Translations under genes and position numbers: made by a program | From: Niastella koreensis GR20-10 | GTDB lineage: Bacteria > Bacteroidota > Bacteroidia > Chitinophagales > Chitinophagaceae | DNA: 64,000 nt | NCBI RefSeq assembly: GCF_000246855.1 | Contig: NC_016609.1 | Location: 7,204,744-7,268,743 of the forward strand | Direction of reading: 5' to 3' | Shown here: positions 44,054 to 52,070 of the stretch, piece by piece | Position numbering within the stretch: position 1 is the first letter of the stretch | How the letters are laid out: each line of letters opens with the position of its first letter | Notes under the pieces: model-generated | The model's input: the letters and a program-made list of their open reading frames with translations, nothing else | Database searches by the model: none | Told to the model about the DNA's origin: nothing

Positions 44054-45118
44054 ATGGAACTTACCGATGAGATAATGGTTCAGAGAACAACCAAATCAAG
44101 ATTACCAGAAGTTGATTTTAACAAGCTGGGGTTTGGAAACTATATTTCCGACCACATGCTGATCTGCTATTATAAAAACGGACAATGGGAAACGCCCAGT
44201 ATTGTTCCCTTTGGCGATATTTCCTTAAGCCCTGCTACCCTGGCCCTGCATTACGGACAATCGGTGTTTGAAGGATTGAAAGCATTCAGGCTCGATGATG
44301 GCCGCGTGAACCTGTTCCGCGTGCAAAAACATTATGAAAGAATGCTGCGTTCTTTAAGCCGCATGTGCATGCCGGGCATACCCGAAGAAATTTTTGTAGA
44401 AGGGCTTCGCCGCCTGATTGAAGTGGATAAAGACTGGTTACCTACGCAGCCTGGTGGCGCATTGTACGTTCGGCCCATCATGTTTGCCAGCGAAGCCAAA
44501 TACGGCGTGAAGATCTCTGATGAATATTGCTTTATTATGTTTACCGGGCCTGTTGGTTCTTACTTCAGTAACCCATTGCGGTTAAAAGTAGAAACCGATT
44601 TCACCCGGGCAGCTAAAGGTGGTACCGGTTCCGCAAAATGCGCCGGTAACTATGGTGGTGCTTATTACCCCACACAAAAAGCAAAAGAAGCCGGCTTTGA
44701 CCAGGTATTATGGACAGATGCCCGCGAAAACAAATACATTGAAGAAAGCGGCATGATGAACGCCATGTTCGTGATCGACGGCGTACTGGTTACCCCACCT
44801 ACCAGCGATTCCATCCTGGCCGGTGTAACCCGCGATAGTTTGCTCACACTGGCAGATGACCTGGGTATTCCCAATGAAGCCCGCCCCATAGCCATAACAG
44901 AGCTGGAAAACGCCTTCCGTCATAATACCATTTCTGAAGCATTTGGCGCCGGTACAGCCGCCGTGGTAGCGCCTATTGCCACTATTCACTTAAATGGCAT
45001 TGACCACCATTTACCGGCTTATAACGATAACTCCATCATGTTCCAGTTAAAGAACAGGCTGGAAGCTATCCGTAAATGCCAGGAAGAGGACAAACACGGC
45101 TGGAACTTCCTGTTCTAG
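44054..45118 (+). CDS. ilvE: Branched-chain amino acid aminotransferase IlvE
   Basis: 354 residues, the longer (eukaryote-like) BCAT subtype of fold-type IV PLP enzymes. YGQSVFEGLKAFR, YVRPIMFASE and the PLP-lysine region GTGSAKCAGNYGGAYYP are conserved, as is the late EAFGAGTAAVVAPI. It catalyses the last step of isoleucine, leucine and valine synthesis and the first step of their breakdown. It is flanked by a promoter-like box and a perfect terminator and so appears monocistronic. Confidence 0.95.
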   Translation: MELTDEIMVQRTTKSRLPEVDFNKLGFGNYISDHMLICYYKNGQWETPSIVPFGDISLSPATLALHYGQSVFEGLKAFRLDDGRVNLFRVQKHYERMLRSLSRMCMPGIPEEIFVEGLRRLIEVDKDWLPTQPGGALYVRPIMFASEAKYGVKISDEYCFIMFTGPVGSYFSNPLRLKVETDFTRAAKGGTGSAKCAGNYGGAYYPTQKAKEAGFDQVLWTDARENKYIEESGMMNAMFVIDGVLVTPPTSDSILAGVTRDSLLTLADDLGIPNEARPIAITELENAFRHNTISEAFGAGTAAVVAPIATIHLNGIDHHLPAYNDNSIMFQLKNRLEAIRKCQEEDKHGWNFLF

Positions 45119-45138
45119 ATCATATATTACTTTATAAT

Positions 45139-45177
45139 AAAAGGACCGGTTCACCCCCAGGTAGATCGGTCCTTTTT
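45139..45177 (+). terminator. Terminator of ilvE
   Basis: AAAAGGACCG (45139-45148) and CGGTCCTTTT (45167-45176) form a perfect 10-bp stem with an 18-nt loop. Confidence 0.8.
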
Positions 45178-45178
45178 C

Positions 45179-45186
45179 TATCTTTG
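45179..45186 (+). promoter_or_regulatory. -7 promoter box before the SDR gene
   Basis: TATCTTTG (45179-45186), immediately behind the ilvE terminator; leader about 17 nt to the ATG at 45210. No clear -33 element. Confidence 0.4.
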
Positions 45187-45209
45187 GCAACAACTTATAA
45201 CCTTTCAAT

Positions 45210-45902
45210 ATGCCTAAAACCATTATTATAACAGGCGCTAATGGGAACCTGGGTACTGCCGTAGTAAAAAAATTCCTGGACCAGGACTATAAAGTAATTG
45301 CGGTTGACCATTCGGGTAGCCACCTGGGGTTTGCAGACAGGCATCCCAATTTTGAACTGCATGGTATTGAACTTACCGACGAAGCAGAATGTAAGACCTT
45401 TGTAAACGAAGCCATAGGCCTGTATGGCAATATCGACTGTGCCGTGCTGCTGGCCGGCGGCTTTGAAATGGGCGGCATTGATACTACTGATACTGCCCAG
45501 TTAAGAAAAATGTTCACCCTCAATTTTGAAACAGCCTACCACCTGGCAAGGCCCCTGTTTCAGCATATGCTGCAAAATGGGTATGGCCGATTGGTATTAA
45601 CCGGCGCCCGCCCGGGTTTAAACCTGGAAGAAGGCACTAACAAAATTGCCTATGCGTTAAGCAAATCGTTGCTGTTTAACCTGGCTGAGATCTTAAATAA
45701 AGAAGCCAAAGGGAAAAATGTTACGGTATCGGTAATTGCTCCCAGCACCATCGATACAAAGCCCAACCGGGATAGCATGCCCGATGCGAAATTCGAGAAC
45801 TGGGTAAAACCCGAAGCCATTGCAGATGTACTGTCGTTTATTTGTTCTGACAGCGGAAATGTATTGCGGGAGAGTATTTATAAAGTTTACAACAACGCAT
45901 AA
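45210..45902 (+). CDS. Short-chain dehydrogenase/reductase
   Basis: 230 residues of the classical SDR fold. The nucleotide-binding motif is TGANGNLG (about 7-14), the structural motif is AVLLAGGFEMGG in place of NNAG, and the active-site Tyr-Lys pair lies in YALSKS. The usual catalytic Ser is replaced or shifted (LVLTGARPG). The substrate is unknown. It is monocistronic between two terminators. Confidence 0.88.
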   Translation: MPKTIIITGANGNLGTAVVKKFLDQDYKVIAVDHSGSHLGFADRHPNFELHGIELTDEAECKTFVNEAIGLYGNIDCAVLLAGGFEMGGIDTTDTAQLRKMFTLNFETAYHLARPLFQHMLQNGYGRLVLTGARPGLNLEEGTNKIAYALSKSLLFNLAEILNKEAKGKNVTVSVIAPSTIDTKPNRDSMPDAKFENWVKPEAIADVLSFICSDSGNVLRESIYKVYNNA

Positions 45903-45905
45903 AAG

Positions 45906-45944
45906 AAAAGAGGAGTTACCCGTAGTGAATAACTCCTCTTTTTT
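45906..45944. terminator. Terminator of the SDR gene
   Basis: AAAAGAGGAGTTA (45906-45918) and TAACTCCTCTTTT (45930-45942) form a perfect 13-bp stem with an 11-nt loop. Usable from both sides. Confidence 0.85.
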
Positions 45945-46089
45945 ATTTACAACCCTGAGTACTTAACAAAGCTTTCAACCTTCCGGTTTTAACCGATAGG
46001 TTTGTACGAATTTAAACACACAGGATCATATACACCGATTAACACAATTTAAGTTCAACTATCTGCCTTTTATTCATCTTGTTCATAGG

Positions 46090-46401
46090 CTATACTTCCA
46101 ACACACTGTTCCAACCCGTAACGCCGTCCGGCTCACGAAACTGGTTCTCTATATCCTCAGCCCACATTCTTTCATCGATAAAAAATTTGTAATGATACTT
46201 TCCGCGTGGCAACATAGGTATCTCTATGGTCCACACCCCATTATTGGCGGGGCGTAAGGTTAACTGGTCATGAGCCCAGTTGTTAAAATCACCAGCCAAA
46301 GCAATCCTGTTTGCACAGGCATTCGTGATGTGAAACTCAATACACTTCTTCCTCTTGTTTACGTAAGGGGATTGATGGTGTTTCATGGAGCCCTCCTTCA
46401 T
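46090..46401 (-). CDS. Stand-alone CBM48/AMPK-type glycogen-binding domain protein
   Basis: 103 residues. The whole protein is an early-set/CBM48-like domain: CIEFHITNACANRIALAGDF, NNWAHDQLTL, GVWTIEIPMLPRGKYHYKFFID, ending EPDGVTGWNSVLEV. These features match the carbohydrate-binding module of isoamylases and of the AMPK beta subunit. No catalytic domain is attached. Such small proteins may bind glycogen-like glucans or act as adaptors. It lies just downstream of the two-component region, but 370 bp separate it from the nearest gene. Confidence 0.8.
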   Translation of the reverse strand: MKEGSMKHHQSPYVNKRKKCIEFHITNACANRIALAGDFNNWAHDQLTLRPANNGVWTIEIPMLPRGKYHYKFFIDERMWAEDIENQFREPDGVTGWNSVLEV

Positions 46402-46772
46402 TTTAGGTGCCTACAAAAAAAATGGTTACTTACTAACTATTACGGATACTGTATAGCTTCAAAGGGTAGCGACACTAGGCATCAAAAGAATAAAGATGTT
46501 TGATTTCCAGGCAGATTGTTCAAGTAAAGGCTAAGATATTGTTGTAAGGATCTGTTCCGGCCTGTTCCAAAAGTTACGATGTTTTAAAAAACTATAAAAG
46601 GAATTGTCCTATTATTTTTCTGTTACTCCTTTAATTGTAAATGAGTGCAAACATCGAAACAAAAATCGTCCTAACCTATGATCTCAATCATATGATTATA
46701 TATGCTAAACCGATTAAAGCGATTTTGTCCGTAGTTAATGTTACATCAATAAAAAAACCATACCTGATGCAT
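46402..46772. other. Intergenic region, AT-rich
   Basis: 371 bp between same-strand genes, very AT-rich, presumably the promoter region of the CBM48-like gene. It contains a direct repeat of CTGTTCC (about 46550-46569). No ORF or stable hairpin is seen. Confidence 0.5.
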
Positions 46773-47039
46773 TTATTTAATAGAGACCAATTTACCTGAG
46801 GTCAGTTGTTGCTTTTCGGGATAGTTATGAAATAAACTGTCGAGGTCGTGCTTCAGGGAGTGAATATCTTTTTGCAGTTGCAGATTTACCGATAATACAG
46901 AGTCGTTTTGCAATAACAATTTATTATTGAAATCAGTCAGTCGTTTATTCTTTTGTAGCAGCACAAAAGCAATTAAACCAAAGCCAATAGCTCCGGCTGC
47001 CAGACATCTTAAAATAAATACTGATTGATTCAATTTCAT
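46773..47039 (-). CDS. Small membrane-anchored coiled-coil protein of unknown function
   Basis: 88 residues: one transmembrane helix (about 9-29, FILRCLAAGAIGFGLIAFVLL), then a predicted coiled coil (about 33-70, with LQKDIHSLKHDLDSL). I recognise no family. It lies 130 bp downstream of the histidine kinase gene on the same strand, so it may belong to the same transcript and could act as a small membrane regulator. This is a neighbourhood inference. Confidence 0.55.
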   Translation of the reverse strand: MKLNQSVFILRCLAAGAIGFGLIAFVLLQKNKRLTDFNNKLLLQNDSVLSVNLQLQKDIHSLKHDLDSLFHNYPEKQQLTSGKLVSIK

Positions 47040-47168
47040 TTATATAATAGAACACCAAATATGCTTTATTATGGTTAAACGATAATTAAACAGGAATTAA
47101 AAAGCAATTAAACAACGCTTAACAATTGTTAAAGTAAGGGTTTAACCTGATCCCTGTACGTGTGCCGT

Positions 47169-48566
47169 TCAGGCTTTTGCTGCAAACGCCTTTATAGAGG
47201 GCAGGGTGATGGTAAAGGTTGTTCCCGTTTCCTTTGAAGAATGAACTTTAATGGCGCCCTTGTGCATATTTATGATGCGCTGGGCCAATGGCAGGCCTAA
47301 CCCGAACCCTCTGATAGGGGAGGCCGTGGCGCTGCGGTAAAAAGGTTGAAAAATATGTTCTGATTCAGCTTCGGTAATGGGATCGCCGAAATTCCTGAAC
47401 TCTACAATTACGTTGTCGTTCTCAAACAGCAGGTTGATCATTACCTGGTAGTTGTAGGAAAATTTACAGCCATTGTCTGCAATATTACGCAGTGAACTAT
47501 ACAACAGGTCTACGTTCCCAAAAACCAGGAAGGCTTTTTCATCATCGGGAAAATCGCCAAACTCCAGCTGAACTTTATACGCTTCACTGTTCTTTTGTAC
47601 ATCGGCAGTTACCTTCAGCAGTACCTCATCAATGCGCACTTCGCTTAATTCAATACCGCCTTCGGTACCGGTTTTCGCAATCTCCAGCAGGCTCTTGGTA
47701 AGCTGCTGCATTTGCTGTACGTCTTCATGCACCGAGGTTATTACCTGTTTATACTCTTCATCGCTTCTTTTCTTTTGCAGGGTCACTTCCAGCTGGCTCA
47801 ATATTGAGGTGAGCGGGGTTGACAGTTCGTGTGAGGCATTGGAAATAAAACGCCGCTGTACCAGGAAGTATTCCTGTAACCGGTCGAGCAATTCATTGAA
47901 CGTGTTGGCCAGCTGGTTCAGTTCATCCTGTGTACTTCCTGCCTGGATGTGGTGCGTGAGGTTTTGCGAGGTAATATGTTTTACGTCGTAAATGATCTGC
48001 TTAATTGGTTTTACCAGCTGTACCGAAAAGGCGTACCCTACCATCAATGCAACGGCAATGCCTATGAACAAACAGGTGAGCAGAATGTCGCGCAGGTCTT
48101 TTAGCCGCTGCCAGCCGTCCACATCGTAGGCGGCCACCACTACTACAATGCGGCTTCGGTTATCGGTGTAATGAAAGGCCAGCGCGTCGCGCTTGTTCAC
48201 CGTAAAATATACGTCGTGTTTTACCCGGGCCTGCTTCAGGATCTCTTTATCGGGCAGAATGGAATCGATATCGCTGGCATTATACCGGTACACAGGGCGG
48301 TCGAGGTAGTCGAAGATCACCACGCTTTTCTGGTTCAGGGTAAAGGCTGAGGCCGAATCGATGTGGTACAGGAAGGCGCGGCTGCTGTCGTTATCGCCCA
48401 GATAACTGAACAACTGGCCATCGTTATTAGCCCTTCCTCTCAGCCGCTTTTTAAATGCTTCTGTCCGTTGCAGGGAGGTAAAATAATGAACGGAGATACT
48501 TAATACCAATAGTATTATGGTAACAAGTAACGCAAATAACGCGGTTATTTTGAATTTGATTTTCAA
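47169..48566 (-). CDS. HAMP-domain sensor histidine kinase
   Basis: 465 residues starting at TTG (48566), one base after the response regulator stop. Transmembrane helices (about 7-28 and 160-182) enclose a periplasmic sensor of about 130 residues. HAMP follows (183-235), then HisKA with phospho-acceptor His246 in SNASHELSTPLTSI, and the HATPase domain with NIADNGCKFS and GFGLGLPLAQRI. With the adjacent regulator it forms a classical OmpR/PhoB-type two-component system. The signal is unknown. Confidence 0.95.
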   Translation of the reverse strand: MKIKFKITALFALLVTIILLVLSISVHYFTSLQRTEAFKKRLRGRANNDGQLFSYLGDNDSSRAFLYHIDSASAFTLNQKSVVIFDYLDRPVYRYNASDIDSILPDKEILKQARVKHDVYFTVNKRDALAFHYTDNRSRIVVVVAAYDVDGWQRLKDLRDILLTCLFIGIAVALMVGYAFSVQLVKPIKQIIYDVKHITSQNLTHHIQAGSTQDELNQLANTFNELLDRLQEYFLVQRRFISNASHELSTPLTSILSQLEVTLQKKRSDEEYKQVITSVHEDVQQMQQLTKSLLEIAKTGTEGGIELSEVRIDEVLLKVTADVQKNSEAYKVQLEFGDFPDDEKAFLVFGNVDLLYSSLRNIADNGCKFSYNYQVMINLLFENDNVIVEFRNFGDPITEAESEHIFQPFYRSATASPIRGFGLGLPLAQRIINMHKGAIKVHSSKETGTTFTITLPSIKAFAAKA

Positions 48567-48567
48567 C

Positions 48568-49257
48568 CTAAGGGTTTTCTTTCAGTATATAGCCCATGCC
48601 TACCTGCGTATGTATAAGCCGGGTTTCAAAATCCTTATCCAGTTTTTTACGCAGGAAGTTTACATATACATCAATTACATTGGTCTTGGTATCGAAATCG
48701 ATATCCCATACATTCAGGGCAATATCTGCACGGGACACTACCCGGTTCTTATTCCTGATCAGGTATTCGAGCAACTGAAATTCCTTGGCAGTAAGTGAAA
48801 TGGGCTTATCGGCCCGGGTTACCTCCTTACTGTCGAGGTTCATAACGAGATCGGCCACCTTTAGAATATTGCCCGTTGGGATATTGTGATAGATCCTTTT
48901 TAACAGGGCCCTGATGCGCACCAGCAGCTCTTTAAAATCGAACGGCTTTACAATATAATCATCGGCGCCGGCATCAAAACCTTCGATCTTATCGGCGGTG
49001 GTGTTGAGGGCTGTTAGCATAACCACCGGAATGCGTTCACTGTGGCGGCGGATCTCCTTACACAGTTCATAACCATTTAAACCGGGCAGGTTAATATCCA
49101 GGATAATGAGGTCGAACGGATAGGTTTCGAACAATTTCTTTCCAATAAGGCCATCATAGGCAACTTCTACATGATAGCCCTGTTCGCTAAGTCCTTTCTT
49201 TAATGACTCTGCTATCTTTTTTTCATCCTCTACCAGTAAAATTTTTATTTCTTCCAT
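48568..49257 (-). CDS. OmpR/PhoB-family response regulator
   Basis: 229 residues. The receiver domain has Asp11 in the acidic pocket, phospho-acceptor Asp54 (LIILDINLPG), Thr82 and Lys104. The winged-helix DNA-binding domain (about 130-228) carries VSRADIALNVWD and NVIDVYVNFLRKKL. It is the first gene of the pair and is followed by the kinase with a one-base gap. A TAACTTTA box (minus strand, 49300-49293) may be its promoter. Confidence 0.95.
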   Translation of the reverse strand: MEEIKILLVEDEKKIAESLKKGLSEQGYHVEVAYDGLIGKKLFETYPFDLIILDINLPGLNGYELCKEIRRHSERIPVVMLTALNTTADKIEGFDAGADDYIVKPFDFKELLVRIRALLKRIYHNIPTGNILKVADLVMNLDSKEVTRADKPISLTAKEFQLLEYLIRNKNRVVSRADIALNVWDIDFDTKTNVIDVYVNFLRKKLDKDFETRLIHTQVGMGYILKENP

Positions 49258-49353
49258 AGCTATAAATTCATGGACGCAAAATTCACAAATAATAAAGTTA
49301 CCGGGTATGTTTACTCAATTTAAGGAATTAAAAGTAAATTAAAATTGATAACC

Positions 49354-49394
49354 CAGCTTCAGGCCGCAAGCTTTAAGCTATAAGCAATACACCA
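49354..49394 (-). repeat. Heptad array GCTTNNN, copy B of a dispersed repeat
   Basis: Read on the minus strand, five units of the GCTTNNN type preceded by TGGTGTATT, matching 35 of 41 bases of the copy at 43960-44000 in the opposite orientation. Confidence 0.75.
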
Positions 49395-49423
49395 GTGCGC
49401 AACCGGGGGCACGTACCTGCTTT

Positions 49424-49465
49424 CACTTCAACATTCGATATTCGACATCCAATATTTTGCATTTT
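49424..49465. repeat. Heptad array ANATTCG
   Basis: Six 7-bp units, among them ACATTCG/ATATTCG at 49431-49444, ending next to the stop codon of the GAPDH-like gene. Confidence 0.55.
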
Positions 49466-49466
49466 T

Positions 49467-50450
49467 CTACCCCATCAAACTTAACCAATCAATCATCCGC
49501 GTAGTAAACCCATACTCATTATCAAACCAGGCTATCAGCTTAACGTGGTTGCCGATAACGGAGGTAAGGGTGCCATCGATAACGCAGGAATGGGTATTTC
49601 CTTTAATATCCAGCGACACCAGGGGGTCTTCGGTATATTCTATAATTCCTTTATAATCGTTTTTAGCGGCTGTTGAAAACAGCTTGTTTATGGCTTCACG
49701 GGTTGTTTCCTCCTGCAGCTGAATGGTAAAATCGGCCAGGGCGCCATTGGCTACAGGTACCCGGGTTGAAACCGAGGCTATCTTCCCCTTCATGGCAGGC
49801 AATAACCGTTCGAGCGATTGTTGCAGGTCAATTTCTACCGGAATAATGGATTCGGCAGCTGCGCGGCCACGTCTGAACTGTTTATGCGGCGCATCAACCA
49901 GCTCCTGCCGTGAGGTATAGGAATGTAAAATATTACACTGTACCGATTTGATGCCAATGGCGTTCAGGATGTACAAAATATGGGTACTGCAATTGGTCAT
50001 GCACCCACCGGGCGAAACAATTGTTTCTTCCGCGGTAAGGGCGTGCTGGTTAAAACCATACACCAGCAGGGGAATATCGTTTGAACCGGTAGTTGACAAG
50101 AGCACTTTACGGGCGCCGGCCTTTATGTGCTGTTCGGCAGCAGCGCGGTTACTGAAAAGCCCAGAGCATTCCAGCACCACATCTATGTCCAGGTCTTTCC
50201 AGGGCAGCATGTAAGGATGTTGTTGCTGATACGCTTTCACCAGTTTGCCGTTCACTTCAAGTGTTTCGGGTTTATGGGTAATACCGCCGGCGAAGGTGCC
50301 GTACACAGAATCGTACTTTAACAGATAAGCCAGGTTATCGGCATCCATGATATCGTTTACCGCAACCAGCTCAACTTCGTTGCTATCGATCAGGCGTCTG
50401 AACAAAAGGCGGCCAATACGGCCCATACCGTTGATTGCAATTCTCATCAT
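49467..50450 (-). CDS. Divergent glyceraldehyde-3-phosphate dehydrogenase paralogue
   Basis: 327 residues with the complete GAPDH layout. The NAD-binding motif is NGMGRIGR (7-14). Catalytic Cys150 lies in SPGGCMTNC in place of SNASCTTNC, and His176 in NILHSYTSRQ in place of VHAYT. RGRAAAESIIP and WFDNEYGFTTRMID at the C-terminus match the family. The active-site residues are kept, but the surrounding motif is altered, so this is probably not the main glycolytic enzyme; erythrose-4-phosphate dehydrogenase or another aldehyde dehydrogenase role is possible. Its neighbours are signalling genes, not glycolysis. Confidence 0.85.
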   Translation of the reverse strand: MMRIAINGMGRIGRLLFRRLIDSNEVELVAVNDIMDADNLAYLLKYDSVYGTFAGGITHKPETLEVNGKLVKAYQQQHPYMLPWKDLDIDVVLECSGLFSNRAAAEQHIKAGARKVLLSTTGSNDIPLLVYGFNQHALTAEETIVSPGGCMTNCSTHILYILNAIGIKSVQCNILHSYTSRQELVDAPHKQFRRGRAAAESIIPVEIDLQQSLERLLPAMKGKIASVSTRVPVANGALADFTIQLQEETTREAINKLFSTAAKNDYKGIIEYTEDPLVSLDIKGNTHSCVIDGTLTSVIGNHVKLIAWFDNEYGFTTRMIDWLSLMG

Positions 50451-50483
50451 ATAGTTTCAAAATGAGTTGCAAATATAAACCAA

Positions 50484-50503
50484 CCCTTCGACTCCGCTCA
50501 GGG
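50484..50503. repeat. CTTCGRCTCCGCTCAGG element, copy 1
   Basis: CCCTTCGACTCCGCTCAGGG, an imperfect palindrome with 16 or 17 bases shared with a copy at 56443-56462. Related sequences are common between genes in Bacteroidota. Confidence 0.65.
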
Positions 50504-50531
50504 CAATAAACAACTGACAATAGGCAAACGC
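50504..50531 (+). repeat. Single heptad array (CAATNNN), locus 5
   Basis: Four 7-bp units, CAATAAA/CAACTGA first, the same word family as at 12802, 13202, 18085 and 22351 but without an inverted partner. Confidence 0.6.
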
Positions 50532-50558
50532 AGAGCAATAGTTAAAAAAGAGGGAGAT

Positions 50559-50906
50559 CTACTTGAAGTACAAATCCAGATCGCGCAGCGAAATGGGCTT
50601 TTCCCAGATCCTGGTCACCGGGATGCCATCCTTGATCTGTGGCGGGTTAAAGGCACTTAACAGGTGCAGCTTTATGTTGGGATGGTCTTTGATAATGACT
50701 TCCGCTTTTTCCCATCCTAACCCATCGGGCAGGTTATTATCCAGAAATAATATATCTGGCATAAACTGATCTACCTGACTAAGCCCTTCGGTAAGCGTAT
50801 AGGCAGTGTGTACATCGCAGTTTTTACGGCTAAGGTAGGCCTTAATTAAAAGGCACAGATCCTTCTCATCGTCAATAATTAAAACCTTAAGGCGCTCCTT
50901 TGTCAT
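50559..50906 (-). CDS. Single-domain response regulator
   Basis: 115 residues, a receiver domain only: acidic pair Asp12/Asp13, phospho-acceptor Asp56 (ILFLDNNLPDG), Ser84 and Lys103 (WEKP). No output domain, so it acts by protein contact or as a phosphate relay intermediate. It lies divergent to the YtxH-holin cassette, separated by 126 bp, which suggests shared regulation. Possible kinase partners are the orphan kinases further right. Confidence 0.92.
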   Translation of the reverse strand: MTKERLKVLIIDDEKDLCLLIKAYLSRKNCDVHTAYTLTEGLSQVDQFMPDILFLDNNLPDGLGWEKAEVIIKDHPNIKLHLLSAFNPPQIKDGIPVTRIWEKPISLRDLDLYFK

Positions 50907-51032
50907 GTTTTTTTAGAGCTGAATTTTAAATACCCCTGGGGAAATTGTTTCCCATTGATGAAAAATATAAAAAAAACAGGAATCTTTCGTCAGTGGTATA
51001 ATTTTTTCCTCAAATTCCTGAAACGTAAATGT

Positions 51033-51260
51033 ATGACATCTAACACAAAAATCATTCTAGGCATGCTGGCTGCCGCTGCTGCGGGCGCCGCAATTGGTGT
51101 TTTACTGGCTCCGGAAAAAGGAAGTGAGTTAAGAAGAAAAATCAAAGATGGCATTGATGAGGTAATGGAAGATGTGTCGGAGCTGCTGGCCCTTGGCCGG
51201 GATGAAATGAAAAGTATGTATAAAACAGCGCAGGAAGCCGAGGCCGAAATGGAAAGCTAA
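51033..51260 (+). CDS. YtxH domain protein
   Basis: 75 residues from the ATG at 51033; a longer frame from 50955 has an atypical N-terminus. A Gly/Ala-rich transmembrane helix (about 6-24, LGMLAAAAAGAAIGVLLAP) is followed by EKGSELRRKIKDGIDEV, the YtxH signature, and an amphipathic helix. The family is linked to general and envelope stress in several phyla. It begins the three-gene cassette YtxH, holin-like, unknown, with a 53-bp gap to the next gene. Confidence 0.88.
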   Translation: MTSNTKIILGMLAAAAAGAAIGVLLAPEKGSELRRKIKDGIDEVMEDVSELLALGRDEMKSMYKTAQEAEAEMES

Positions 51261-51313
51261 CGCAAACTAAATGAATTGATTGTACAGCTTACTTAATGTA
51301 GACCGGAGACAAA

Positions 51314-51682
51314 ATGACACCCATGGACGATTTGCATACCAAAACTGGTAACCTGGCTACCCACGTGCAGGATATTGCTCAAACTTATTATGATTTAGCC
51401 CGTATAAACATAGCACAGGCTGGCGCCAAAACCCTGGCCCGTGCTATTATTTTCTTTTTGATATCCGGCCTGGTGCTATGTATATTACTGTTAGCAGGCA
51501 TTGGACTCTCGCTGTATTTGGGTAAATTGCTGTACAATACAGCAGCAGGTTACTTTATTGTGGCAGGCTTTTACCTGTTTATCGTGATGTTATTATACCT
51601 GCTGCGCAAAAAAGTAGTATTCCCATTTTTCAGAGACTTTATAGTTAGAAGAATTTATGATAAATCAGATAACGAATTATAA
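51314..51682 (+). CDS. Phage holin superfamily-like membrane protein (Holin-X/YqjE type)
   Basis: 122 residues: an amphipathic N-terminal helix (TYYDLARINIAQAGAKTLARA), then two transmembrane helices (about 46-68 and 79-99), then a basic C-terminus. This matches the YqjE/Phage_holin_3_6 group, which is chromosomal and usually paired with YtxH/YqjD-type proteins; it is not a sign of prophage. It probably stabilises or senses the inner membrane. Its last 26 bp overlap the next gene. Confidence 0.75.
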   Translation: MTPMDDLHTKTGNLATHVQDIAQTYYDLARINIAQAGAKTLARAIIFFLISGLVLCILLLAGIGLSLYLGKLLYNTAAGYFIVAGFYLFIVMLLYLLRKKVVFPFFRDFIVRRIYDKSDNEL

Positions 51683-52070
51683 GGAACTGCTGCAGGAGAA
51701 AGCCAGGTTACAGGCCTTACTGACCGAGCAGGAATTGCAGATAAAGGAAGACTGGCAGGTAATTAAAGAAGACCTGAGGCCGTATGCAAATGCGGCTGCA
51801 ACAATCAGGAATTTTCTAACGCGTAAGGCTACTGTATCGGCCATGCAGCTGGGAGTAAATATTTTTGCCGATGGCTTTGTGAAAAAGGTATTGCTGGGTA
51901 ATATGGGCTGGCTTACCCGCACCATTATCCCCTTCTTTATAAAGAATTATGCATCGCACCTCACCGATGAACCGGAGAAGATCCTGCAAAAGATCAAGAG
52001 CTTTTTTAAGAAGAAGCACACAAAACAAGAAGAAGAGACAATTCACGAAACAGGAATGGAGGCAGTTTGA
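51657..52070 (+). CDS. Unknown protein of the YtxH-holin cassette
   Basis: 137 residues, starting inside the end of the holin-like gene (26-bp overlap), which implies translational coupling. A coiled-coil start (YKELLQEKARLQALLTEQELQIKEDW) is followed by a region with a weak amphipathic helix (KKVLLGNMGWLTRTIIPFFI) and a Lys-rich, then acidic tail. I recognise no characterised family. Its cassette position suggests a peripheral membrane partner. Its 3' end overlaps the convergent response regulator by 28 bp. Confidence 0.75.
   Translation: MINQITNYKELLQEKARLQALLTEQELQIKEDWQVIKEDLRPYANAAATIRNFLTRKATVSAMQLGVNIFADGFVKKVLLGNMGWLTRTIIPFFIKNYASHLTDEPEKILQKIKSFFKKKHTKQEEETIHETGMEAV

Noticed and set aside
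51314-51682. Prophage or lysis module because of the holin-like protein
   Set aside because: The protein belongs to the chromosomal YqjE-type group, and no endolysin, capsid or integrase gene is nearby.
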